A stretch of 64,000 bases of DNA from Aldehydirespirator sp965203575 (GTDB lineage Bacteria; Actinomycetota; Acidimicrobiia; Acidimicrobiales; Aldehydirespiratoraceae): assembly GCA_965203575.1 (NCBI GenBank), contig OZ241894.1, forward strand, positions 2,666,001 through 2,730,000, in the 5' to 3' direction. The notes under the pieces were generated by a model. That model saw nothing but the letters and a program-made list of their open reading frames with translations, had not been told where the DNA came from and did not search any database. Positions 43,314-51,474 of this stretch are shown one piece after another; within the stretch, counting starts at the first letter, position 1; every line of letters starts with the position of its first letter. The translations under genes were made by a program, and so were the position numbers.

Positions 43314-44401
43314 TGGCTGTACATCGAGGCAAGGGTGTTGCCACCATCGAGTACCCGACAGGGATGAACCAGAACGGCGATCCGTCGCAGGCCTGGATCA
43401 AGGTCAAGCCCGACGGCCGGGTGGACGTGTTCTCGGGGACCTCCGACATCGGCAACGGCTCCAAGACCGTCCAGTCGCAGATCGTGGCCGAGACGCTCGG
43501 CGTCCCCTACGACTGGATCACCTACGACAACTCCAATACCGACTCCTCGCCCATGTGCACCGGCACGTTCGCTTCGAGGGCCACGTTCGTGGCCGGCAAC
43601 GCGGTGCTGAAGGCGGCCCGTCAGGTGCGCGAGCGGATCCTCGCGGTGGCCGCCCGCGAACTGGAGATCGATCCCGAAGACCTCGAGGTCGACGAGGGGA
43701 CGGTGTCGGTCAAGGGCACGCCCGCGAAGTCGATGGGCGTGGACGAGGTGGCCGGCGCGGCCACCTTCGTGCACGGGGAGCTGCTGACCGGCGACGGCGC
43801 CCACCTGAACCCGGGCGCGGCCATCGTCGACCCGGAGACCGGCGAGGTGGACAAGCCGCCCCACGCGGCCATCTCCTACGCGGCGTGCGCGGCCGAAGTC
43901 GAGGTGGACGACGAGACCGGCGACGTGCGGGTGCTGAAGCTCACCCAGGCCTACGACATCGGTCGGGCCATGAACCCCACCCTGGTGGAGGGCCAGATCG
44001 AGGGGGGCGCCGTCATGGGTCTCGGGTTCGGTGTCCTCGAGACCTGCTACCCGTACTACCCGAGCGCCGAGAACCGGGGCGACGGCATGAGCACCTACCA
44101 CGTCCCGACCATGGCCGATCTCCCCGAGATCAACAATGTGCTGATCGAGAATCCGTCCTCGGGCGGACCGTACGGCGCCAAGGGAATCGGCGAGATGGCC
44201 AACAACGGCCAGCCCGCGGCCATAGCCAACGCCATCTACGACGCCGTGGGTGTATGGGTCACCGAGTTCCCGATAACCCCCGAGCGGGTGCTGGCCGCCC
44301 TCGACGCCAGACGCGAGCCTCGCCGCGAGGGCCGCACAGTGGCCTTCGACGAGGAGCTGTCGATCAACAGCTTCTCATCCACCAAGACCTGGGGGGCGTG
44401 A
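43313..44401 (+). CDS. Xanthine dehydrogenase family Mo-binding subunit, C-terminal half
   Basis: 362 aa. Corresponds to the second part of the Mo subunit: SGTSDIGNGSKTVQSQIVAE (the loop that is often GQG), and near the end GPYGAKGIGEMANNG, whose Glu is the catalytic base of the family. It has its own AGGAGG 6 nt before the ATG, and the ATG overlaps the previous stop by one base (TGATG), so the split is a true two-gene arrangement rather than a frameshift. Together the two parts total 818 aa, the size of one normal subunit. Confidence 0.88.
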   Translation: MAVHRGKGVATIEYPTGMNQNGDPSQAWIKVKPDGRVDVFSGTSDIGNGSKTVQSQIVAETLGVPYDWITYDNSNTDSSPMCTGTFASRATFVAGNAVLKAARQVRERILAVAARELEIDPEDLEVDEGTVSVKGTPAKSMGVDEVAGAATFVHGELLTGDGAHLNPGAAIVDPETGEVDKPPHAAISYAACAAEVEVDDETGDVRVLKLTQAYDIGRAMNPTLVEGQIEGGAVMGLGFGVLETCYPYYPSAENRGDGMSTYHVPTMADLPEINNVLIENPSSGGPYGAKGIGEMANNGQPAAIANAIYDAVGVWVTEFPITPERVLAALDARREPRREGRTVAFDEELSINSFSSTKTWGA

Positions 44402-44444
44402 CGTCTCGACCCATTCTTCCAACCCGCCAACAGGAGGCTGAACA

Positions 44445-45356
44445 ATGACCCTGCGCGCCAACGACGACAGGTTCTGGGGGCTCGTTGACCGAGACGCCGC
44501 GGTCGAGGTGATCGGCAGCGGCTTCACCTTCACCGAGGGTCCGATCTGGCATCCCCGGGACCACTACCTGCTGTTCTCCGACATGCCCGGCGACGTGCGT
44601 CGCCGCTGGCAGGACGGCGAGGTGACCGAGGTTCTTCGACCGGCCGACAAGTGCAACGGCATGACCTACGACGCGGACCTGAACCTGATCGTGTGCGAGC
44701 ACTCCACCTCCAAGGTGATGCGCGAGCGCCCCGACGGCAGCCGCGAGACGGTGGCCTCGCACTTCGAGGGAGTGGAGCTCAACAGCCCCAACGACGTGGT
44801 GGTCAGGGCCGACGGCACGATCTACTTCTCCGACCCGTGGTACGGCCGCATGCCGGGCTTCGGCGTGGAGCGGCCCCGCGAGCTGGGCTGGCAGGGCGTG
44901 TTCCGGGTGGCGCCCGGCGCCGACGGCGCCACGCAGCTCTGCGTGGATCAGGACACCTTCGACCAGCCCAACGGCCTGTGCTTCTCGCCAGACGAGTCGC
45001 TGCTGTACATCAACGACACCACCCACGCGCTGGTGCGGGTCTACAGCGTGAACGCCGACGGCTCCCTCGACGGTGGCGACGTGTTCGTCGACGGGCTGTC
45101 GGACGACGACGTGGCCGGCGTGCCCGACGGCATGAAGTGCGACGAGCAGGGCAACATCTGGGTGACGGGCCCGGGCGGCGTGTGGGCGTTCGACTCCGAC
45201 GCCAACCACCTCGGCGTCGTCGAGATCGACGAAGTGGTGGCCAACCTGCACTGGGGAGGACCCGACTTCCACACCCTGTTCTTCGCGTCGTCCACCTCCG
45301 TGCGCTCGCTGCCGACCATCGTCGGGCCCCACACCGAGGCGTTCATGCGGGCCTGA
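44445..45356 (+). CDS. SMP-30/gluconolactonase family hydrolase
   Basis: 303 aa six-bladed propeller. Metal-site candidates are the Glu in FTFTEGPIW (~27), the Asn in LNSPNDVVV and the Asp in LYINDTTHAL. The family opens sugar and other lactones with a divalent metal. It follows the Mo-hydroxylase genes by 43 nt and is probably in the same operon, so it may act on a product of the hydroxylase; that is inference. AGGAGG lies 6 nt upstream of the ATG. Confidence 0.88.
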   Translation: MTLRANDDRFWGLVDRDAAVEVIGSGFTFTEGPIWHPRDHYLLFSDMPGDVRRRWQDGEVTEVLRPADKCNGMTYDADLNLIVCEHSTSKVMRERPDGSRETVASHFEGVELNSPNDVVVRADGTIYFSDPWYGRMPGFGVERPRELGWQGVFRVAPGADGATQLCVDQDTFDQPNGLCFSPDESLLYINDTTHALVRVYSVNADGSLDGGDVFVDGLSDDDVAGVPDGMKCDEQGNIWVTGPGGVWAFDSDANHLGVVEIDEVVANLHWGGPDFHTLFFASSTSVRSLPTIVGPHTEAFMRA

Positions 45357-45431
45357 AGGCCTGCGACCGAGCGCTGCCCGCATCCATCACCGAACTCCCC
45401 TAGTCCACAGCTCAACTGCCAAGGAGGCCCC

Positions 45432-46040
45432 ATGGCACTGGAACTAGACCCTGGACGCTGTGCCCTGATCATCCAGGACATGCAGAACGCGTCCCTCAGC
45501 GAGGGCGGCGCGTTCTCGACGCCCGAGTCCCGCGCCCACCACGCCGAGCAGAACCTCGAAGCCAACATCAACCGCCTCGCGGACCGGTGCCGCGAGCTCG
45601 GCATCCCGGTGCTGCACGTGTGGTTCATCGTGGAGCCGGGCTCGCCCGGCTTCAAGGTGAACGCAGGACTCTTCGAAGCGGTGGCGTCCTCGGGCAGCCT
45701 CGACCGCGGCACCTGGGGAGCGGAGCCGTCGCCGGCCACGGCGCCCAAGGAAGGCGACTTCATCATCGAGAAGATGCGCATGAGCGCGTTCCACGACACC
45801 AAGCTCGACACCATGCTCAAGGGCTTCGGGCGGGACACGCTGATCCTCAGCGGCGTGCTCACCAACATGGCCATGTCCCACACGGCCCGCACCGGCGCCG
45901 ACCTCGGGTACTACGTCGTGTTCCCGGAGGACGCCGCCGGCTCGTTCGACGGTGAGTGGCACCGGGTGGCCGTCGACTACGCCCTCCAGAACGTCTCCAC
46001 GGTCACCGACACCGACACAGTCCTGGCCGCGCTCGGCTGA
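45432..46040 (+). CDS. Isochorismatase-fold protein lacking the catalytic cysteine
   Basis: 202 aa. Typical cysteine-hydrolase fold: CALIIQDMQN with the catalytic Asp (D16), IIEKMRMSAFHDTKLD with the Lys, and the ending GEWHRVAVDYALQN. The nucleophile position, usually Cys in GVATNVCVESTAR-like segments, here reads GVLTNMAMSHTAR, so the Cys is Ala. Amidase activity is therefore doubtful; isochorismatase itself also works without the Cys. AGGAGG lies 6 nt upstream. It follows the lactonase gene by 75 nt. Confidence 0.85.
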   Translation: MALELDPGRCALIIQDMQNASLSEGGAFSTPESRAHHAEQNLEANINRLADRCRELGIPVLHVWFIVEPGSPGFKVNAGLFEAVASSGSLDRGTWGAEPSPATAPKEGDFIIEKMRMSAFHDTKLDTMLKGFGRDTLILSGVLTNMAMSHTARTGADLGYYVVFPEDAAGSFDGEWHRVAVDYALQNVSTVTDTDTVLAALG

Positions 46041-46085
46041 GCCGGCAACACTCCGCGTGGCGCTCCGCCGGGGGCGTGGCACGCT

Positions 46086-46433
46086 ATGGCGGTGACCGCG
46101 GCCGCCGAACCAGACACTTCGCACCCCGGCGCGTCGCCCCAGGTCCCGGCCGAGCGGGTCTTCAGCACGTCGGTGGTGGTGTCGGGCGTCCGCTGCTTCC
46201 TGTTCTATGTGCTGTTCCCGTGGCTGCTGCCCGCGGCCGGCATCGCCTCGGGGGTGGGCTCGGGCATCGGCCTGGCCATCGGCGGCGTGGCCATAGTGTT
46301 CAACGTCCTGAGCATCCGCCGCTTCCAGCGGACCGGGCACCGCTACCGGTGGCTGATCTCCGCCCTCAACGCGGGGATCATCGTGCTGCTGACGGTCCTG
46401 ATGGTGATCGACCTCAACGGGCTCCTCGGCTGA
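46086..46433 (+). CDS. Small integral membrane protein of unknown function
   Basis: 115 aa. A polar N-terminus (~27 residues) is followed by three hydrophobic segments (about 30-50, 52-75, 93-112), with a basic loop RRFQRTGHRYR between the second and third. No family was recognised. It lies between the hydrolase and mutase genes on the same strand. The start could also be the GTG two codons downstream. Composition and codon use match the neighbours, supporting a real gene. Confidence 0.65.
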   Translation: MAVTAAAEPDTSHPGASPQVPAERVFSTSVVVSGVRCFLFYVLFPWLLPAAGIASGVGSGIGLAIGGVAIVFNVLSIRRFQRTGHRYRWLISALNAGIIVLLTVLMVIDLNGLLG

Positions 46434-46456
46434 TCCTGGCCCTGATGCAGGCCAGC

Positions 46457-46462
46457 TAGACT
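46457..46462 (+). promoter_or_regulatory. Candidate -10 box for the mutase gene
   Basis: TAGACT lies 10 nt before GTG 46473, with no Shine-Dalgarno sequence. This is a slightly longer spacing than at the other leaderless candidates. Confidence 0.35.
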
Positions 46463-46472
46463 CGGCCGAGCC

Positions 46473-48641
46473 GTGACCACGATCCCAGACTTCTCGCGGG
46501 TCGAGCTGCGCGACGGCGACGCTGCGGACCGCCCGGCTGCAGCACCAACCGGCGACCCGGAGGTGTTCGAGACGCCCGAGGGCATCTCCGTACCGCCCCT
46601 GGCCGGCCCCGACGACCTCGAGGGCGCCGACTTCGTGTCCAGCTATCCGGGTCTGCCGCCGTTCGTCCGCGGGCCGTATCCCACGATGTACGTGACCCGG
46701 CCCTGGACGATCCGCCAGTACGCGGGGTTCTCCACCGCCGAGGAGTCCAACGCCTTCTACCGCCGCAACCTGGCCGCCGGCCAGCGGGGCCTGTCGGTCG
46801 CCTTCGACCTCCCCACCCACCGGGGCTATGACTCCGACAACCCCCGGGTGGCCGGCGACGTCGGCATGGCCGGGGTGGCCATCGACTCGATCCTCGACAT
46901 GCGGATCCTGTTCGACAGCATCCCGCTGGACAAGATGACGGTGTCGATGACCATGAACGGCGCGGTGCTGCCGGTGCTCGCCCTCTACGTGGTGGCGGCG
47001 GAGGAGCAGGGCGTGGAGCCGGAGCAGCTCGCCGGGACCATCCAGAACGACATCCTCAAGGAGTTCATGGTCCGCAACACGTTCATCTACCCGCCGGCGC
47101 CGTCGATGCGGATCGTGGCCGACATCATCGCCTTCACCGCCGAGCGGATGCCGAGGTTCAATTCGATCTCGGTCTCGGGCTACCACATGCAGGAGGCGGG
47201 AGCCACCCTCGACATCGAGCTGGCCTACACCCTCGCCAACGGGGTGGAGTACACCCGGGCCGGGCTCGCCGCAGGGTTGGACATCGACGACTTCGCCCCC
47301 CGGCTCAGCTTCTTCTGGTGCGTGGGCATGAACTTCTTCATGGAGGTGGCCAAGCTCCGGGCGGCCCGGCTGCTGTGGACCCGGCTGATGAGCCAGTTCG
47401 ACCCCCAGGATCCCCGCTCGCTGTGCCTGCGGACCCACTGCCAGACCAGCGGCTGGAGCCTCACCGCCCAGGATCCCTACAACAACGTGGTCCGCACCTG
47501 CGTAGAGGCCATGGCGGCCACCCAGGGCCACACACAGTCGCTGCACACCAACGCATTCGACGAGGCGCTGGCCCTGCCCTCCGACTTCTCGGCCCGCATC
47601 GCCCGCAACACGCAGCTGTTCCTCCAGCACGAGTCGGGCATCACCCGCACCGTCGACCCGTGGGGCGGCAGCTACCACGTGGAGCGGCTCACCAAGCTGC
47701 TGGCCGAGCGGGCCTGGGCCCACATCTGCGAGGTCGAGGAGCTTGGGGGGATGGCCGCGGCGATCTCCACCGGCCTTCCCAAGCTCCGGATCGAGGAGGC
47801 CGCCGCCCGGACCCAGGCCCGCATCGATTCGGGTCGTCAGGCCGTGGTCGGCGTGAACCGCTACCGCGTCGAAGACGGTGGGAGCGCTTCGGTGGAAGTC
47901 CGCCGGATCGACAACGCCGAGGTCCGCCGGCGCCAGATCGCCAGGCTTGAGCAGCTGCGAGCCGGGCGGGACACTGCACGCCTGCAGGCGGCTCTGGACG
48001 CCCTGACGGTGGCCGCCCGCACCGGTGAGGGGAACCTGCTGGCGCTGTCGATCGACGCGGCCCGGGCCCACGCGACGGTCGGAGAGATCAGCGACGCCCT
48101 CGAAACCGTCTACGGTCGTCATGTGGCCGAGATCAGATCGGTGGAGGGCGTGTACCGCGAGGAGGCGCGGCCGGCAGGATCCGGTGGGGGCGACCAGGAC
48201 GCCGGCATCGATGCTGTGAGGGCCCGGGTGGACGAGTTCGCCGACCGGCAGGGCCGCCGCCCCCGGATCCTGGTGGCGAAGGTGGGGCAGGACGGTCACG
48301 ACCGGGGCCAGAAGGTGATCGCCACTGCCTTCGCCGATCTCGGTTTCGACGTGGACGTGGGCCCGCTGTTCGCCACGCCGGCCGAGGTCGCCCGCCAGGC
48401 GGTGGAGGCCGACGTGCACGTGGTCGGGGTGTCGACGCTGGCGGCGGGCCACCTCACCCTTGTGCCCCAGCTGCGCGACGAGCTTGCGGAACTGGGGCGG
48501 GGCGACATCGCCATCGTTGTGGGCGGGGTCGTCCCCGCTGCCGACGTCGACGAGCTGCTGGCTGCGGGCGCGGTTGCGGTCTACCCGCCGGGCACAGTGG
48601 TCTCCGAGGCCGCCGCCGAGCTGCTGGAGCGCCTGTCATGA
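46473..48641 (+). CDS. Methylmalonyl-CoA mutase, one-chain form
   Basis: 722 aa, with catalytic and B12-binding domains in one chain. It interconverts methylmalonyl-CoA and succinyl-CoA. RGPYPTMYVTRPWTIRQYAG carries the Tyr, and IQNDILKEFMVRNTFIYPP the Arg, that select methylmalonyl-CoA over isobutyryl-CoA (family knowledge); SGYHMQEAG has the catalytic His. The C-terminal ~130 residues bind cobalamin: GQDGHDRG (the DxHxxG motif), a Ser/Thr-containing GVSTLAAGH and the glycine-rich VVGGVVP. The linker ~540-590 is of low conservation. The GTG start follows a TAGACT box. The meaB gene follows after 65 nt, forming a propionate/odd-chain catabolic pair. Confidence 0.93.
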   Translation: MTTIPDFSRVELRDGDAADRPAAAPTGDPEVFETPEGISVPPLAGPDDLEGADFVSSYPGLPPFVRGPYPTMYVTRPWTIRQYAGFSTAEESNAFYRRNLAAGQRGLSVAFDLPTHRGYDSDNPRVAGDVGMAGVAIDSILDMRILFDSIPLDKMTVSMTMNGAVLPVLALYVVAAEEQGVEPEQLAGTIQNDILKEFMVRNTFIYPPAPSMRIVADIIAFTAERMPRFNSISVSGYHMQEAGATLDIELAYTLANGVEYTRAGLAAGLDIDDFAPRLSFFWCVGMNFFMEVAKLRAARLLWTRLMSQFDPQDPRSLCLRTHCQTSGWSLTAQDPYNNVVRTCVEAMAATQGHTQSLHTNAFDEALALPSDFSARIARNTQLFLQHESGITRTVDPWGGSYHVERLTKLLAERAWAHICEVEELGGMAAAISTGLPKLRIEEAAARTQARIDSGRQAVVGVNRYRVEDGGSASVEVRRIDNAEVRRRQIARLEQLRAGRDTARLQAALDALTVAARTGEGNLLALSIDAARAHATVGEISDALETVYGRHVAEIRSVEGVYREEARPAGSGGGDQDAGIDAVRARVDEFADRQGRRPRILVAKVGQDGHDRGQKVIATAFADLGFDVDVGPLFATPAEVARQAVEADVHVVGVSTLAAGHLTLVPQLRDELAELGRGDIAIVVGGVVPAADVDELLAAGAVAVYPPGTVVSEAAAELLERLS

Positions 48642-48706
48642 TCGCCCCCGAGCGAACCTCCGGCGGTTCGGCGCGATTATTCACCCCAGCGACCGGAAGT
48701 TCGTGA

Positions 48707-49690
48707 ATGCTGGCTGACCGCGTGCTGGCGGGGGACCGCACTGCCATGGGCCGTGCCATCACCCTGGTGGAGTCGACCCGGCCCGACGACCGGGGGCTTG
48801 CCCAAGAGCTGCTCGCGCAGCTCCTGCCCCACGCGGGCGGAGCCAACCGGGTGGGCATCAGCGGCGTGCCCGGCGCGGGCAAGTCGACGCTCATCGACGT
48901 TCTCGGCACCCGCCTGACCGGCGCCGGCCACCGGGTCGGGGTGTTGGCCGTCGATCCCTCGAGCATGGTCACGGGCGGATCGATCCTGGGCGACAAGACC
49001 CGCATGGCCACGCTGGCGGCCGACGACAAGGCCTTCATCCGGCCCTCACCGTCGGCGGGGATGCTCGGTGGCGTGACCAGCACCACCCCCCACGCGATCA
49101 TCGTGCTGGAGGCGGCCGGCTACGACGTGGTGCTGGTCGAGACGATGGGGGTCGGCCAGTCGGAGGCGGCCGTGCACGCGTCGGTCGACTGCCTCTGTGT
49201 GCTGGTCCTGGCCGGTGCCGGCGACGAGCTGCAGACGGTCAAGAGGGGACTGCTGGAGCTGGCCGATGTCCTTGCGGTCAACAAGGCCGACGGCGACAAC
49301 GAGCAGGCGGCCCGGCTGGCCGCGGCCGAGTTCCGCCGGGCGCTCCCTCTGTTGGCCCCCACCGGCGACGCGGCACCGCCCCCGGTGATGGCAGTCTCGG
49401 CCGCGACCGGAGCCGGCGTGGACGAGCTGTGGGACCGCATCGTCGAACACCGTCGCATGCTCGACACCTCCGGTGCTCTGGCTGCACGTAGAGCCCGGGG
49501 CCGCCTGGCCTGGATGCGGGTGCTACTGGAGCGCCGCCTGCTTGAGCAGTTCGAGGCCCAACCCGGCTTGGCCGACCGCCGGGCCCAGCTCGAACACGCC
49601 GTCGAGCAGGACCAGATCACCCCCGAATCCGCAGTCGACCAACTCCTGCAAGACCTGAGGGCGATCCGAGTCGGGCTGGATTCCGTCTGA
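48707..49690 (+). CDS. meaB: Methylmalonyl-CoA mutase-associated GTPase
   Basis: 327 aa G3E-type GTPase that protects and reloads the B12 mutase. P-loop GVPGAGKSTLIDVLG (~47-61), LAVDPSSMVTGGSILGDKTRM, the switch region VLVETMGVGQSE and the base-recognition NKAD. The C-terminal helical dimerisation arm is present. It lies directly after the mutase gene, its functional partner, and is the last gene before the second defence island. Confidence 0.95.
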   Translation: MLADRVLAGDRTAMGRAITLVESTRPDDRGLAQELLAQLLPHAGGANRVGISGVPGAGKSTLIDVLGTRLTGAGHRVGVLAVDPSSMVTGGSILGDKTRMATLAADDKAFIRPSPSAGMLGGVTSTTPHAIIVLEAAGYDVVLVETMGVGQSEAAVHASVDCLCVLVLAGAGDELQTVKRGLLELADVLAVNKADGDNEQAARLAAAEFRRALPLLAPTGDAAPPPVMAVSAATGAGVDELWDRIVEHRRMLDTSGALAARRARGRLAWMRVLLERRLLEQFEAQPGLADRRAQLEHAVEQDQITPESAVDQLLQDLRAIRVGLDSV

Positions 49691-49906
49691 TGGCGCACTG
49701 GAAGGGAAATCTTCACGCCGCACAGACGAGACCATGAGCGAGCCGTGTCCCGCATGATCCGAGGGATACGAAACATCCGGGTCAGCCAACATAAGTAACG
49801 GCGCCAAGTGTTGGAATATGCTAGGGGGCTGTATGCGGCTGGCAAGGGTTCACCTGGTAGCCCAGCCTCAATCTCGGGGGGTCGAACCCTGTCACACCCC
49901 CTCCGC

Positions 49907-50338
49907 ATGATGGTAGGGCAGCCCTCCGGGGCTAGTCCCGCCTCATTACGCATGTCGCGTCAGCGCACTCGGGATACCGAGCCGGAGTTGGTGCTTCGAC
50001 GCGAGCTACATGCTCGCGGCATGCGTTACCGAGTGGGATACCCGGTTCCGGGCAATCGGAGGAGATCGATCGACATAGCGTTCGTTGGGATCCAGTTGGC
50101 CGTCTTTGTGGATGGGTGCTTCTGGCACGGGTGCCCGACGCACGGGACGTGGCCAACAACCAATGCGGAGTGGTGGGAGAACAAGATTGTGATGAACCGG
50201 GAACGTGATGCCGACACGGATCGCCTATTCCGCGATCACGGTTGGGAGTCGTTACGGCTCTGGGAGCATGAGGTTGAGGCCGCGGCTGACCGAGTGATCG
50301 AGGCATGTTCCCGCCGACGGAGGGTGGTCGGGAGATGA
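49907..50338 (+). CDS. vsr: Very-short-patch repair endonuclease (Vsr), second copy
   Basis: 143 aa from ATG 49907 (ATG 49952, at the start of the conserved MSRQRTRDTEPELVLRREL, is the alternative; neither has a clear ribosome-binding site). The catalytic Asp is in RRRSIDIAFVG, followed by LAVFVDGCFWHGCPTH and GWESLRLWEHE. It repairs T:G mismatches arising from methylated cytosines. The stop overlaps the start of a C5 methyltransferase gene (ATGA), so this pair is independent of the one at 37691-39437. It opens the restriction-linked MutL/MORC-like operon. Confidence 0.88.
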   Translation: MMVGQPSGASPASLRMSRQRTRDTEPELVLRRELHARGMRYRVGYPVPGNRRRSIDIAFVGIQLAVFVDGCFWHGCPTHGTWPTTNAEWWENKIVMNRERDADTDRLFRDHGWESLRLWEHEVEAAADRVIEACSRRRRVVGR

Positions 50339-51438
50339 GGCCCGTCTACACCGTCGTTGATCTCTTCGCCGGGTGTGGAGGCCTGACGGCCGGATTCCTT
50401 CGAGCGAACTCCGATCTCGGGGAGTTCCGTCCGATTGCTGCCGTGGAGTCGGATCTCGATTCAGCCGCGACGTACGACGCCAACCTAGGTAGACACGTCT
50501 TTCATGGCACGATCGAGGAATGGCTACTGGGCGCCCACTACCCGGACCGTGCTGATGTCGTCCTCGGAGGACCGCCCTGCCAGGGTTTCTCCCAACTGGG
50601 GAAGCAGGAGGTGACTGATCAGCGCAACGCCCTCTGGGAACAGTATGTCGAGGTGGTCGGCAAGTTGCGGCCGACGATCTTCGTGCTTGAGAACGTCCGC
50701 GAGTTCCTCAAGTCAGAACAGTTCGGGGGCTTGGAGGCAGCCTGCAGCGCCGGGAACAGGCTTGAGGACTACGAGATCGAGCACTTCGTGCTCGATGCCT
50801 CGCTGTACGGAGCGCCGCAGCGGCGGCGAAGGGCGATCGTCATCGGCCGGCGACGCGGATCTCGACCCTTGGGAGAACCACCACAGTCGGAGCGCCGTTC
50901 AAGTGTTCGCGAGGCGTTCGACGGGCTACCCACCGAAGTACGGGATCGGGATCTGCCCGACCGCCAAGCCAGATTTCAGGGGAAGCGGGTGCTGGGGCCC
51001 TTCGACGGGTCGGAACTACATCTGACCCGATTCTTCACGCAACTTTCCTTGGACCGCTACCGCTCGATCCCGCCAGGAGGCAACAGATTCGATATTCCGT
51101 ACCTCCTCCAGGCTCCCTGCTGGCGAAAGCACAGGACCGGCTCCGCTGATGTGATGGGCAGGTTGTTCTGGGACAAGCCGTCAGTCACGATCCGAACCGA
51201 GTTCTACAAGCCGGAGAAGGGTCGCTACCTGCATCCGATCGAGCACCGCCCAATCACTCACCTTGAGGCTGCGCGGCTTCAGGGATTCCCCGACGACTAC
51301 CAGTGGTTCGGCTCCAAGTACTCCATCGCGAGGCAGATTGGCAATGCAGTGCCGCTGGACCTCGGTCAGGCACTCGGATGTCACATACTGTCGGCACTAT
51401 GGCACTTGTGGGATCTCGGCGAGCGGACGGCCGCGTGA
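50335..51438 (+). CDS. DNA (cytosine-5)-methyltransferase, second system
   Basis: 367 aa. Motif I VVDLFAGCGGLTAGF, motif IV GGPPCQGFSQLG with the catalytic Cys, motif VI VLENV, motif VIII QRRRRAIVIG and motif X QIGNAVPLDLGQALG, all canonical. The target-recognition region (~200-290) is unrelated by eye to that of the methyltransferase at 37691-38851. It starts in the vsr stop codon. In its operon it probably protects host DNA from the effector genes that follow. Confidence 0.93.
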   Translation: MRPVYTVVDLFAGCGGLTAGFLRANSDLGEFRPIAAVESDLDSAATYDANLGRHVFHGTIEEWLLGAHYPDRADVVLGGPPCQGFSQLGKQEVTDQRNALWEQYVEVVGKLRPTIFVLENVREFLKSEQFGGLEAACSAGNRLEDYEIEHFVLDASLYGAPQRRRRAIVIGRRRGSRPLGEPPQSERRSSVREAFDGLPTEVRDRDLPDRQARFQGKRVLGPFDGSELHLTRFFTQLSLDRYRSIPPGGNRFDIPYLLQAPCWRKHRTGSADVMGRLFWDKPSVTIRTEFYKPEKGRYLHPIEHRPITHLEAARLQGFPDDYQWFGSKYSIARQIGNAVPLDLGQALGCHILSALWHLWDLGERTAA

Positions 51439-51474
51439 CCCGACCGCAAGTCCGGCTAGGGCGACATCCGGACC

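Noticed and set aside
43290..43330. Frameshift or sequencing error splitting the Mo subunit
   Set aside because: The second gene has its own AGGAGG and ATG, and the first ends with a complete, non-domain tail; a natural split explains this better.
45444..48452. 1002-codon open frame on the minus strand
   Set aside because: It is antisense to the isochorismatase-fold and methylmalonyl-CoA mutase genes, which have clear motifs. The His/Arg/Gly-rich translation is typical of shadow frames in high-GC DNA.
49817..49900. tRNA-like stretch at the border of the second defence island (GGTTCACCTGGTAGCCC, then GGGGGGTCGAACCC and CACCCCCT)
   Set aside because: It resembles D-arm and T-arm sequences and has a partly pairing acceptor, but the anticodon stem does not form and the T-stem pairs poorly. 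At most a decayed tRNA fragment that might have been an integration site; no matching copy was found at another border.
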